A program made the translations under genes and the position numbers. This document shows positions 1 to 10,744 of a DNA stretch of 64,000 bases, in pieces. The DNA lies in assembly GCA_036346275.1 (NCBI GenBank), contig CM070718.1:52394188-52458187 (forward strand), written 5' to 3'. This stretch comes from Otatea glauca. Lineage: Eukaryota; Streptophyta; Magnoliopsida; Poales; Poaceae. A model generated the notes under the pieces. It was not told the origin of the DNA, did no database searches, and was given only the letters and a program-made list of their open reading frames with translations. Numbering within the stretch: position 1 is the stretch's first letter; every line of letters begins with the position of its first letter.

Positions 1-392
1 CACCAGGCTATGGTCGCCCGCTTGAGGTATGCCATTTGGATGAGAAAAAGACACTGGTGGAGGCAGCTGAAGAAAGGAAGAAAAAGAGAGCAGCCCAAGA
101 AGCCGACCAGAGAATCCTTGACAAAATGGTTGCGGAGACAAAGGCGAAGAAGAAAAAGTTTGATGCCACTATGGATTTTCTGAAAGTTACCAAATCTTCT
201 CTTCAAAAGCTGGAAACCACTAAGAAATTTCTTGAAGATGAACTGTCGAAGACGGTGAAGCTTATCGCCGAAGGTCAAGATTCCTTTCAAAAAACATCAT
301 CGGCCGCCAAGGAGCAGAAGATAGAAATAGCATCACCGTGGCGACCTTCAAGGAGCAATCGCCAAACTTATACCCATCCTGGCAATGCGTGA
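1..392 (+). pseudogene. Antisense extra ORF (aORF) of the Tat element, C-terminal part
   Basis: The frame is open from the left edge, so the start lies outside. No ATG begins it here; position 36 is TTG inside the frame. The product is a Lys/Glu-rich helical segment (runs such as ERKKKRAAQEADQ and ETKAKKKK) with heptad-like character, probably coiled coil. It runs opposite to gag-pol, in the region after pol. Extra antisense ORFs there are known in grass Tat elements, and some resemble the plant mobile domain/aminotransferase-like family. After about residue 100 the reading looks frameshifted, because open sequence continues in another frame to about 476. Antisense ORF status is well supported by position. 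The protein family is inference only. Confidence 0.6.
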
Positions 393-691
393 GAAGATGA
401 CAAGATCTTGGATGAGGTACAAGAAACAATCGCCAAGGCAGCTGGAGCACTGTCGGCTTTAGGGGCACGACTCTGAATGTCTTCGACTCCGAATATTCCT
501 AGGTGTAATATTTGAGTGGTTGTCCCAAAACTTATAAATACTCTGAATGTCTCAAGAATGCTTGTAATTTTGCTATGTTTACAATCGGCTGTTTAACCGA
601 TTCATATTTTTCTTATATCTAGAGTTTGCTACTCATTCAGCCGATTAACAGCATCGTGTTAATCTTGGCTCTGAACGAGATTTTTAGTTGG
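393..691. other. Convergent noncoding gap between the antisense ORF and pol
   Basis: This AT-rich stretch separates the stop of the plus-strand ORF from the stop of pol on the minus strand. It holds copies of ATCGGC (about 583) and GCCGAT (about 641). No polypurine tract or LTR end is seen, so the 3' LTR must lie further left. Confidence 0.6.
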
Positions 692-2653
692 CTAGGTTCC
701 GATCCAAACGCTAGGATAGTATTTCTTTAAGTATTTCCCGTTAATAGCTTTCGGCAATACATACCCTTCAAGCGTTTCCAGCAAGTATGAGTTTCCGCCG
801 ACTAGCCGATTAATTTTATATGGCCTTTCCCACGTAGGTGACCATTTTCCAAATCGGTTATCTTTCGAGCCAACAGGCAGTATTGTTTTCCATACCAAAT
901 CGGCTAGATCAAAAGACTTAATCATGACCTTTTTATTATATGATCTTGCAACTCTGATCTTATTCCTTTTAAGCCGATCAAGTGTAGATAAACGTAACTC
1001 CGCTAATTCATCCAAGCTGTCGACCATTAAATCATTGTAATCTTGAGCCGACAAACCATTTTGTCTGGCTATTCGTATCGACTCAATATTGATCTCTACG
1101 GGCAGAACGGCTTCTTGTCCATACACCAATTGGTAAGGTGAAAGTTTTGTCGCTCCGTGATAAGATAACCGATAAGCCCAAAGTGACTCCGATAGAGTCG
1201 AATGCCAATTCCTTGGCTTCTCATCAATTTTTCGTTTGATCAATTTGATTAGCGTTTTATTAGACGACTCGGCTTGTCCATTAGCCTGAGCATAATATGG
1301 CGAAGAGTTTAACAATTTGATCCCTAAACTCGTTGCATAACTCTGAAACTCGTTTGACATGAATACCGTACCTTGGTCGGTCGTGATTGTTTGCGGTATT
1401 GCAAACCGATGGACGATATGTTCATTCACAAAACTAATCGCTTCAACACTGGTCACCTTTTTAAGTGGTATAGCCTCGACCCACTTTGAGAAATAATCGG
1501 TTGCGGCCAAAATAAACTTATGGCCTTTACTCGAGGCAGGAAATATTTGGTCGATTATGTCTATTCGCCAACCTCTGAACGGCCAAGGTTTGATAATTGG
1601 ATGTAAAGCCGATGCTGGTGCCAGTTGTACGTTGCCGAACTTTTGACATGTCTGACATCCTTTATAGTACTTGAAACAATCTTCTAACATCGTCGGCCAA
1701 AAATAACCTATCCGTCTGAGCATCCATTTCATCTTATGTGCCGATTGATGAGACCCACAAATCCCTTCGTGTACTTCGTCCATTGCCACTCGCGCTTCTT
1801 CAGTTTCAAGACATCTCAACAACAAACCTTCCATAGTCCGATAATATAGTATATCGTCTAAAACAACGTATTTCAACGCTTGTTGTCTTATCTTTCGTTC
1901 TGTCGGCTTGGATGGATCGACTAGATAATCTTTTATTTGCGTTCTCCAATCAGCAATATTTGCGCACATGACTGCTTTGCTCACTAGTTCGGTCTCCTGA
2001 CTTTGGTCAAAATCCTTATATCCTGATGCTTGCTGAGCTAAAGCATTAGCTCTATCGTTCAATTCACGAGGAATATGACCGATAGAAAATGAAGTAAAAG
2101 AGCTGATAATCTCTAAACATTGTTCTAAATATTTCAGTAGTATTTCATCCCGACATTGGTATTCTCTCTTTATTTGCTGTACTACCAGTTGTGAATCACC
2201 ATATGCCTCAACAGCTCTTACTCCAATATTTTCTAACAACAGTAAGCCTTTGAGTAACGCTTCGTACTCGGCCTGGTTGTTGGAGCATCGGCTATTTAGC
2301 CGGAATGCAAATTCAAAGCTATGCCCTTTGGGTGAAGTGAGTACAATACCGATACCATCACCTTCCCCACATACTGATCCGTCAAAGAACAGTTGCCATG
2401 GTGCTACCAAGACTAGGTTTGCTGCTGTGTCATGTCCTGTTATAAAATCGGCTAGGACTTGTCCTTTGACTGCTTTGGCCGATTCGTATGATAAGTCGAA
2501 CTCGACCAAGGCGTAAGCCCATTTGCCAAGTCGACCTCGCAGAATTGGAGCTGACAATATATATTTTATAACATCGGTTTTGCAGATGACCTTACAAGCC
2601 GATGCTAATATGTAGTGCCTTAGCTTTGTGCACGAAAGTACAAGGATAAACAT
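692..2653 (-). pseudogene. Tat pol: second RNase H and integrase
   Basis: 653 residues. Near residues 80-210 there is a second RNase H of the plant/archaeal-like type, starting at FFDGSVCGEGDGIGIVL, with NNQAEYEALLKGL and a later YGDSQLVVQQ. This extra domain is diagnostic of the Tat group. Integrase follows: an HHCC zinc region (HEGICGSHQSAH ... CQTCQ), then the catalytic core with ATDYFSKWVEA, TTDQGTVF and GQAESSNKTL, which match the D,D-35-E pattern. The C-terminus has an Ile/Val-rich tail and no chromodomain. This is the best preserved part of the element. The upstream join to RT and the first RNase H is frameshifted near 2650, so it is a pseudogene even though it is open throughout. Confidence 0.9.
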
Positions 2654-2705
2654 AGTTTTTCAATAAAAGGGTACACGACTTCAAGCGTCCGGCAGAACCG
2701 TCGAC

Positions 2706-3020
2706 TTAAATAAAAGATAACCCTCTCTTTACCATGCACTTCTTGTGCCAAAACAGCTCAATAGTATCTTCTTGGCGAGACATATAATCTGAAAGGAATC
2801 CCTTTTTGTGGTGCAACCAAAGCGGAGGGTTGGACAAATACCTTTTGACTTCGTTGAAAGCTTTCTGCTGATCGGCTCCCCATATAAATTCTTCATTGTC
2901 CTTCAACTTCAGTAATGGAGTAAAGGCACGAATTCTACCAGAGAGGTTCGAGATGAACCGACGGAGATAGTTAATTTTGCCGATCAACTTTTGTAATTCG
3001 TTTTGCACGCGGTGGTTCAA
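2706..3020 (-). pseudogene. Tat pol: RT thumb/connection and start of the first RNase H
   Basis: The segment reads QKLIGKINYLRRFISNLS and QQKAFNEVKRYLSNPP, the usual RT connection region leading to the first RNase H. After SNPP the frame leaves the family pattern, and continuation of the RNase H is seen in another frame near 2650-2830. There is a frameshift at each end. The first RNase H is effectively lost in this copy. Confidence 0.8.
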
Positions 3021-4024
3021 GATTGGCTATGGCCTTGACCTCGTTTGGTGACTTCGATTCCTCTTTCATGTACCATAAAGCCTAAAAACTGCCCAGCCGA
3101 CACGCCGAACGCACACTTGTAAGGATTCATCTTCAAACCGTGCGATCTTATGTTTTTAAACACCCTCTCTAAATCGGCCAAATGTTGGAAATCGTCTGCA
3201 GATTTTACTACTACATCGTCAATATATATTTCGACAATGTGGCCGATTAAATCATGAAAGATCAGATTCATTGCCCGCTGATACGTTGCTCCAGCGTTTT
3301 TCAAGCCGAAAGTCATTACTGTCCACTCGAACAATCCTATTGCACCAGGACATCTGAAAGCCGTTTTTGGTATATCGGCTTCTGCCATGAGTATCTGGTT
3401 ATACCCAGCATTACCATCTAGAAAACTTATGATCTTGTTCCCTAATGCAGCATCAATAAGCATATCAGCTATTGGCATCGGGTATTCATCTTTTGGCTTC
3501 GCCTTGTTTAAATCTCTGAAGTCGACGCATACTCGAAGCTTTCCATTTTTCTTCATGACTGGAACGATGTTGGAAACCCACTCCGCGTATCGGCAAGGCC
3601 TGATAAACTTTGCTTCCAACAACCGTTCTATCTCTTCTTTTATGATTTGGTACAAGGCTGGATTAAAACGCTTGGGATACTGTTTAAACGGCCGATAGCC
3701 CGATTTTATAGGTAGCCGATGTTCCACCAGTTGACGGCTTAATCCGGGCATCTCATGATACTCCCAAGCGAAACAATCCTTATAATTTCTAAGTATTTTT
3801 ACTAGCTTTTCCTTGTACTTTACATCTAAACTTGCACTAATAAAAGTTGGTCTTTTCCTATCCCCGCTACCTATATCGACTTCTTCAAGCAAATCGGTGG
3901 ATGTGAACCCTTGACCTAACTTTTCAATTTCTTCAAAATCTTCTATGGCTTCGCAGCTATCCGTTATTTGCCGATAGCTTTGCATTTTGTCCTGCAGCGC
4001 TTTCAATGTTTTTCCTGTCCCCAT
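3017..4024 (-). pseudogene. Tat pol: reverse transcriptase
   Basis: RT fingers and palm are clear: RVCVDFRDLNKAKPKDEYPMP, then TFGLKNAGATYQRAMN and the catalytic YIDDVVVKS, so the DD pair is intact. The ORF starts in a sequence that carries on from the protease ORF in another frame (shift near 4010). It ends after a shift near 3045, where the natural reading continues in the 2706-3020 segment. Normally gag and pol are read as one polyprotein or by frameshift. Here the breaks look like decay and not programmed shifts. Confidence 0.9.
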
Positions 4025-4155
4025 CGTCGTAACACTTCATTTGCTCGATCAAAGGTGCCAGGCTTGACACTGATCGGCATGAGCCCTGATTTGCTTACGC
4101 ATATGAAATCGCAATCATCCAGCGCATTGCCCGATATGCAGCCAGCTTCTTCGTG

Positions 4156-5316
4156 TTACCAATTCGTGTCGGAACTAGCCATGGCGATATGAGCCGATGT
4201 GTCAGCTGCAACGACCTCAACTTCTTCTCCGTTCCATTGGACAAGCGCTTGATGCATAGTCGATGGGATACAGCAGTTAGCATGGATCCAATCCCGACCG
4301 AGCAGCACACTGTAGTTTCCTTTGGCGTCAATCACAAAGAATGCTGTCGGCAAAGTCTTGCTACCAACAGTCAGTTCTGTGACCATGACACCTTTTGCCT
4401 CTGTAGGGTCGCCTGTGAAGTCATTCAGAACCATGTTAGTTTTGATCAAATCCTCATCAGACTTACCCAATTTCTTGCATGTTGTGTACGGCATCAGGTT
4501 CACCGTGGCGCCCCCGTCTACTAGCATCCTTGATATCGGCTTGCCATTTATATACCCTTTCAGATACAATGGTTTCAGATGCCGATGATCATCTTTGGGT
4601 TTCTCAAAGATGGCGTTCTGCACGCCGGAGCACAGCTGAGCAACTGCCTCTTTGGCCGGTTCGGTTCTGACTTTGAATTCGGCTGGTAATGTGAACACCA
4701 TGTTAATATCCATGGGAGGCGTGTCATCCCGAATCATGGGAGAATCCAAGTCATCAGCCGATTCGAAATCTTCTTCGGCTTGTTCTTTTCTTCTCCATTC
4801 TTTTTTGACGCATTTGACTGGACGAAGTTCGTTAAACACTTCGTCTCTCTCTCTCTCAGCGTCGGCCTCACGAATCTCTTGCGTCCTTAGCCTCTGAAGC
4901 CGTCGTCGTTGTGATCGGCTTAGGCCAGATGGACACCACCTGGGTTTGGGTTCCACCGGCTTTCGTATTTGACCAGCCAAATCTTCTTGATTAAAACTGG
5001 GCTTGTGTGTCTTGACTTGGCTTGGTTCTTGATTCGGTTTAGATATTCTCTCGTGGACCGGCCTTCTGTGACTTCTGCCCTGCTCTCTGACCGGCCCAGA
5101 TAGCCTATCTCTGGCCGATTGCCTTGGCCAATCGTCTTGGGGATAATGTTCCATCGGGCAGGTGTATGGTGATGGCAACGCTACTCCTCTTTCGTAGCAA
5201 AACTGCCAAAAGGGACATCTTCTATGTGCCCTTTCCACATTCTCGGTGCGGTACAAGTTATCCGACCGGTGAGCCTTATACCGTGGTCGGCTATTCATCC
5301 TTTCGTATTTCTCCAT
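4156..5316 (-). pseudogene. Tat gag-pol: aspartic protease region
   Basis: 386 residues. The first half is basic and Arg/Pro-rich, with a CPFWQFCYERGV stretch that may be remains of a gag-like Cys region. The second half holds the retropepsin active site VDGGATVNLMP (DGGA in place of the commoner DSGA), followed by YSVLLGRDWIHA. The frame stops at TAA next to 4156, but the same frame stays similar to the family until about 4010, so that stop is probably a point mutation. It lies between gag and RT, as expected. Confidence 0.85.
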
Positions 5317-5368
5317 TAATTGTAAAAGGTTGGTCCCACCTTTTATTTGGTCGCCTTAATGGAGACTT

Positions 5369-5686
5369 TTATGCTTTGTACCATTTACCTACCTGAGGAT
5401 TCCCTTTGGGTTTGATGGTTCTCGAATTTTTTCCTTCACTATCGGCTTCTATTTGTAAAGAGCCGATTGTAATCTTCAGTGTTTGATCACCGTTCGAGCT
5501 TGATTGGATGTTGACTTGTCGATCCTTTTTATGCTTGTCTTGCATCGGCTCTTTTCCTTTAGCCGAACACTGTACCATGTTGATAGGAAACGGATCAACA
5601 TCAACCTGCATGGTCGGCTCATCGGCAAACTTCAACCGACCATCTTCAATAGCGATGGATCTGTTGACGAAGGATATTGCGATCAT
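5369..5686 (-). pseudogene. Tat gag C-terminal linker fragment
   Basis: A 105-residue fragment between gag and protease, hydrophilic and Lys/Ser-rich, with no recognised motif. By position it belongs to the gag-protease linker. It is not in frame with the protease ORF, so a break lies near 5320-5370. Confidence 0.5.
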
Positions 5687-5776
5687 TAGTGTTATGCGAA
5701 TAAGAATGATGCCACTTGCAATACCTGCGCTTTTGATCTCATCGGCGATGGTATCACATGTCCTCCGGCAATCGTA

Positions 5777-5965
5777 TTATTTTTCTTGCGTATAAATCAA
5801 AAATACGATCGCACTTAGAAACATCAAAAGAGTACTTAACTTCCGACTTGTTCCTAGTCGGCAGGCCAAGAATGGACTAAGGATTTCTTGGATCCTTTTA
5901 CCCATTCGGCTATGTTTATTTACGCTTTCGTCGTCAGACGAATCACTAGGACAATATTTAACCAT
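5777..5965 (-). pseudogene. Tat gag C-terminal fragment
   Basis: A 62-residue piece in the same frame as the gag ORF to its right, after a TAA near 6045. It contains the acidic CPSDSSDDESV followed by a basic part, typical of the end of Tat gag. It supports the reading that the gag frame is broken by stop codons and not by large deletions. Confidence 0.6.
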
Positions 5966-6046
5966 ATTGACCTTGGCCTTATCCCTTTCCTTGTTATTGC
6001 TATTTTTGAATCTATCTTTGAATGCTTTGTTATCAGTGAATCGGCT

Positions 6047-6751
6047 TTATTGAGCCGATACGCGATGCAATAAGTGGCTAAGGTCAGTGAATTCTTGGCC
6101 TCCAAACTTCTCCCTAAGTGGCGGGATCAAACCTTGAAATGCTAAATCGGCAAGTTGGTTGTCAGGCAACGTAACGCTAAAGCACCGATTCCTGATTTCT
6201 CTAAACCTCTTGATGTAATCCGTCACTGATTCCCCAAACTTTTGGCGCACAGAATTCAAATCTGAAATTCTAAGCTCCAAACTGCCTGAAAAGAAATATT
6301 CATGGAATCGGCTTTCCAAATCGTTCCATAAATGGACCGAATTCGGAGGTAAACAAGTAAACCAAGTAAATGCTGCCTCGGATAAAGACAATGGGAACAA
6401 CCAAATTTTAAGCCCATCGGATTGGGCCGCTTCACCGCATTGCGCGATAAAGCGTCCGACATGCTCCAGGGTGGTGATAGAATCATCCCCGGAGAATTTG
6501 GCAAAGTCCGGGACTCTGAAATTGTGAGGGTAAGGCATGCGATCAATGTAATCAGGGTACGGCTTTCTATAGCCGATCACTTTTCCTTTTGGTTGTATGC
6601 CAAATTGGTCCCTCAAAACGGTACAGATCTGATCGGTCCAGTTGGCATTATCGGCCATTGGCATAGTAGGCCCTTGATAATGTCGGTCATAATCGGCACC
6701 ATGCCCCCCGAGCGTAAGCTCGGCCGCCAATTGTGCTTTGTGCGTCGTCAT
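6047..6751 (-). pseudogene. Tat gag: capsid (retrotrans_gag) region
   Basis: 234 residues with the retrotransposon gag pattern: FRVPDFAKFSGDDSI, then AAFTWFTCLPPNSV, WNDLESRFHEYF and SVTDYIKRFREIRNRC. This is the capsid-forming domain that packages element RNA. It is in the same frame as the ORF at 6776-7546, separated by one TAA at 6773-6775, so the two are halves of one gag. It ends at another TAA near 6045. Confidence 0.85.
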
Positions 6752-6775
6752 ACGACCATCCGATCGCGTTGATTA

Positions 6776-7546
6776 TGCAGGTTTGAGTTTACGCATCGGA
6801 ACAAATGGCTCAGAGTATGTTACTACCCTGTGTGGACCTGGGTTCCTTTGCACGGTAGATTCTTTTGGGAATCTCTCAGAGCCAATCGGCTGTGAAACCG
6901 ATTGGGGAAAAGCGTAGAACGGAGCCGATGGCGGCAAATTGATTGACGCATCCAACCTAGCGGCGTCGGTATAGGCATGGTAATGACTCACCCCACTTGA
7001 CCGAGGGTCCCTAGGCAATATGACCGTAGGTTGTGTGGGCATTATTGTGGGAGGTGAGGTTACAACCGATGATTTAGGATCGACCGTAGTGCCCTGCGTG
7101 TTCTGTGGTATTGAAAAAACAGGATAATTCGGCAGAGCTTGTAATGGATCTAGCAGACTTCCTGACAAGGCTAACTCCTGGGCTATAGATTTGACGCTAT
7201 TTGCTATCATCGGCTTAAGTGTTGTCACCAGAGCCGATGATTGGTTTATTAAAGCGTGATGCACAGACTGATTAATCATAGCCGATAATTCGGCTTGAGC
7301 AGGTAAATATCGGCTTACTTGTTCTGTTACACCCGCATCACCTAGGGCGTTGACCGTCGGCAGGGCGGATTTTTTAGTGACGCCACGTCTTGTCTTCTGA
7401 TAGCAACTTAGCATCATCTCTTCCAGTGCAGCCTTCCGAGCTTCAATTTCTTGGCGCTGTTCCGCGGATAAATCGTCCATTGTTGGGACGATTATAGCTT
7501 CTGAGTTGAGATCTGATGGTGGAATCGACTTCCCTGATGAAGACAT
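6776..7546 (-). pseudogene. Tat gag: N-terminal region
   Basis: I take the ATG at 7544-7546 (MSSSGKSIPPSD) as the start. It lies 5 bases after the primer binding site, whereas an open frame reaching 7630 would begin inside the LTR. The product is Pro/Ser/Gln-rich without clear motifs, and ends in-frame at TAA 6773-6775, after which the capsid region continues. Confidence 0.7.
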
Positions 7547-7551
7547 TGCGT

Positions 7552-7569
7552 GTCCCACCGGGCGTGCCA
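7552..7569 (-). other. Primer binding site of the Tat element
   Basis: The minus strand reads TGGCACGCCCGGTGGGAC, starting TGG as a site for a tRNA ending in CCA. It lies 4 bases inside the proposed LTR end. The tRNA was not assigned. Confidence 0.7.
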
Positions 7570-7573
7570 AAAG

Positions 7574-8236
7574 TGTGTTGGCGTCAAAAACTTGAGGTAG
7601 GGTTTCTGACAACAACATATACCGAAACACTGTTCGAGCGTGCGGTCGATTTGACTCAGAATCGACAAGGTAAAAACAATAAAATTTACTCCAAGCCGAT
7701 CGTCAATATCAATCGGCTTAAACTTAATTAGCCTGAAGCCGATCAAGATTAAAGTATCAGGATAAACCTAATTAGCCGATTAAGGCTAATCAGAGGGTAA
7801 AGGTAGATCGATTCTGAAGAAGGCGATGCGCAACAAAATTAGAATAAATCGAACCTGGGGTGTAATTGACGAAGATCAACAATCGGCGATGCGCAACTTT
7901 ATTGATCAAAATCGATTACAAAGGCTAAATTACAAGAACTACTCCTAGTCGACAGGAAAAAGATGAAAAGTAAAAGCTGGTTGATTGTATTGTGTTGATG
8001 ATAATTTCGCAGCTCGCTTTGGTCCTTCTTTTATACCTTCGGCCGATCGTATCCTGTTACAACACGCTTCAAGTTCGTATCCGTATCGGCCTTATCTCGG
8101 ACGGTTGTTTTTCTTAAAAATCTTGCAGTTACCAAAATATCTCCAAACCTTTCCATCATGTCCGTTAATTCCGTATCTTTGACTTTATTGCCGATTTTGA
8201 CCAAGCTTGCCAAATTTTGGTGCAAACAACCGCACA
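7574..8236 (-). repeat. 5' LTR of the Tat element
   Basis: Bounded by TGTG at 7574 and CACA at 8236, giving 663 bp. The inner end is fixed by the adjacent primer binding site. The outer end is less sure because the second LTR is outside the window. It contains a TATA box on the minus strand and many GCCGAT/ATCGGC copies. Confidence 0.6.
8028..8035 (-). promoter_or_regulatory. LTR TATA box (Tat element)
   Basis: TATAAAAG on the minus strand, about 200 bp into the LTR from its 5' end, a sensible place for the element promoter. Confidence 0.6.
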
Positions 8237-8241
8237 CTTAT

Positions 8242-10060
8242 CACGTCACGCATGCAATACCACTATGAGAAACAAGTTAGGGTGTTATTTGAGCTGGATT
8301 ACAAAGTTCGATGTGTCAAATATCTGATTTTATAGTTCAAGACGAACTTTCGAGCAAAGTTTATAGTGTTATATGCTTTTAATTTTTTCCTAAGTTATAA
8401 TTTGCTGGAGTTATTATCAATTGTGGCAACTTCTATGGTAGTAAATCAAATCGGTGGCCATATAAAATTTATCCCACTGTGGTAAAGTATGGCCACATGG
8501 CCCAACTTGGCCACGGTTTATGGCTTGTGCTTTGTATGAGTCCAGCAAAATTGGCATACAACCAAGTGGCTCGAAAATATACAACTGTCGAGTTCACAAC
8601 CACTGATTCGTTGTTTTACACCATCTCAACGTTGGGAAAGCCACTTGGGGAAGTGGCTTCCATGATTGGCTCCATATGTTACTATATCCTCTCATAGACC
8701 CAGAATGCTAAGAAATTTTACCTAGAGAATTCGGCTGATTTTAGGAAATAAAACATTAAAGTGGAATACATTTTAGATATTATTGCTTTGCTTGTCATAT
8801 AATTTCTGTCAAAGTATAATACAACTGTGGTACCTACCTTAGAGAGAGAAGTAGTCGCCGAATAGTAGAGAGAGAGAGAGAAATTACTTAGCATTTGGTT
8901 GGTGTATTCAGTCCAGCATCCTTTCTCTCTCAATTTGCAATTTGAGTATTTGGTATGAACATTACTCCGACAGAAAGACTTTCAAACACACAAGCCATTG
9001 GCGTTAGATGATTTCTGATCTAGAGCATCAATTTTCGAATTAAACGGCTCAAAAGTGCCACTGCCAACAGATGTTGTACAGTCTGTATTCCCTGTGCAAA
9101 CAAAAGAGCTTTGTTCTAGATTGGTGGGCATGAGTGTCTTCTTTTTTTCTTTTCTTTTCTTTTTGTTTTGCATCAGTAGTTTCTTAAAGCGCTAAAAAGT
9201 ACATAAGCATGACATATAGTTTCTTGATGTGTGCACCCTCTCTTTCACTATATTTATCCACATCCCACCCACCATATGCACAGAATAAGAAAGCACTAAA
9301 TCTAATAAATAATTAATGAAAAATGGCCATACATACCCCTATTAAATGATATAATGTAACCATTTACCTTTTTTTTAAAAAAAACTTTTAAGTAGGAGTA
9401 GAGAGCGAAAAAATTGTAATAACTGCACTCTAAATTCTTTCCATGTACAAATATATTAAAACGAATACTTTCGAGACCAAAAATAAATATAGCAAAAGGG
9501 ACGAAGTAATATTTATGTTTACATAGTTTCTTAAACATAACAACTTGTTTTAAAGAAGACAGCTTTTTAGGGCGTTGTGGTGTCTGTACCATAAAAAAGG
9601 TAATCTTACATGAGTTAGCTATAATGCATACTCAACAATGTGCAACACTTTTCCACTATAAAGAGTGTGGCTATATAACCATCCCAACGCTTTTATGTGG
9701 AAGTATGCTTGGAGAGGAAAAGTTTTTCACTTATAAACCGAAGCGAAATTGAGTCAAGCATAGTTGCTCTTCTGCACGTTAACACCTTTGGATCCTTTTA
9801 TGTGTGGAAAATTTGTCTGGTAACATTGCAAAGATGGGCAAACTAAAAATACATGTAGTGAGATTGGTCATGGCCTCTTGTAAATGATACATCAAAGTTC
9901 TCTTCCGACCTTCAAACTCTTTGCTGCATTTTGGTCAGATTTTTTTGGGTGGCCCCCATTTGGATTTATTTACTATGTTTTGCGGTGATCCTCGATGGCT
10001 CTACTAGGAAGGTGGTTGGCGGTAATGAAGCGCGCTTGTCAGAGGTGATGTGTATAGGTG
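8242..10060. other. Intergenic DNA without a recognisable gene
   Basis: AT-rich. There is a short GA run near 8868-8881 and a pyrimidine run near 9136-9170. Around 8430-8660 TGGCCA/CCACTT words recur (for example CCACTT...AAGTGG near 8641), which suggests an eroded MITE, but no ends were found. No ORF resembles a known protein. Confidence 0.5.
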
Positions 10061-10332
10061 CTTCCTCTGTTTTCGATTACATGTTATTCTAATCTTTAAA
10101 TTTTGTTTCTAAGCATATATTATTCTATAATTTTAAAGTTATTTTTTATTATTTTTTCCTTCTATATCTCCCTCCTTTAGCTATTTTCAATATCGATCAT
10201 TTACTACCATAGACTAGAATAAGACATTATGTCCAAAGATATAATAATGAAGAGGGACAATAAAATCTTTGTAAATGTGTATTGGTTAAAGTATAAAAAT
10301 CTAGAATAACATTTATTTATGAACATAGGAAG
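10061..10332. mobile_element. Stowaway-like MITE
   Basis: The left end reads CTTCCTCTGTTTTCGATTAC. The reverse complement of the right end reads CTTCCTATGTTCATAAATAA. Both continue into ATGTTATTCTA, so the inverted repeat extends 30 bp or more. The flanks are TG on the left and TA on the right, near the TA target of Stowaway/Tc1-mariner MITEs. About 272 bp with no coding capacity. Confidence 0.7.
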
Positions 10333-10744
10333 TAGATTATATCCCATGTAAAACTGGTGGGGAAGGAAAAGATGTCAAGGATCTCATTGATAGTGAGATT
10401 CCACTTGGTTGCGACAGATTTTGCACAAATAGTTTGGGACATTAGAGTGGATAGGAAGAATCAGGGTGACAAAGAGAGAAGATTGGAGGTCAACAGGTGA
10501 CGAGATCGAGTCGCATGAGCCATTGAATGGAGTTAAGAGATGGGAAGAAAGGAGAATAGGAGGAGACAATTAGCATGGGAAGACAGAGAAAGACTACGCT
10601 GGTGGGTGTGCTCGGTTTGTTTTTAACTATTTTTGAGGATTCTATGCTAGTCAAGGACTCGAAGAGCAACCTAGTGTTGAGAGGACCTGTATTGTGTTGT
10701 ACATACACTAAGTAAGTGATTATAAGCTTTCATGATCTCTGTAG
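10333..10744. other. Intergenic DNA, nothing recognised
   Basis: Mixed-composition sequence with no gene, inverted repeat or LTR motif that I can support. Confidence 0.5.

Larger units (their letters stand above)
1..8236 (-). mobile_element. Ty3/Gypsy Tat-lineage LTR retrotransposon, decayed, left end outside the window
   Basis: Read on the minus strand, the order is 5' LTR (7574-8236), primer binding site, gag, aspartic protease, reverse transcriptase, RNase H, a second RNase H, integrase, then a long region that still lacks a 3' LTR at the window edge. Two RNase H regions, no chromodomain and a long region after pol are known marks of the Tat lineage. gag carries in-frame stops near 6774 and 6045. 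The frame changes near 4010, 3045, 2830 and 2650, so this copy cannot make its proteins. The right-hand target site would be CTTAT (8237-8241), but its partner is outside the window. The whole element is strikingly rich in the hexamer GCCGAT and its complement. Confidence 0.9.

Noticed and set aside
8479..8697. A 72-codon ORF in intergenic DNA.
   Set aside because: No recognisable domain, no codon-use signal, and it sits in MITE-like repeated words.
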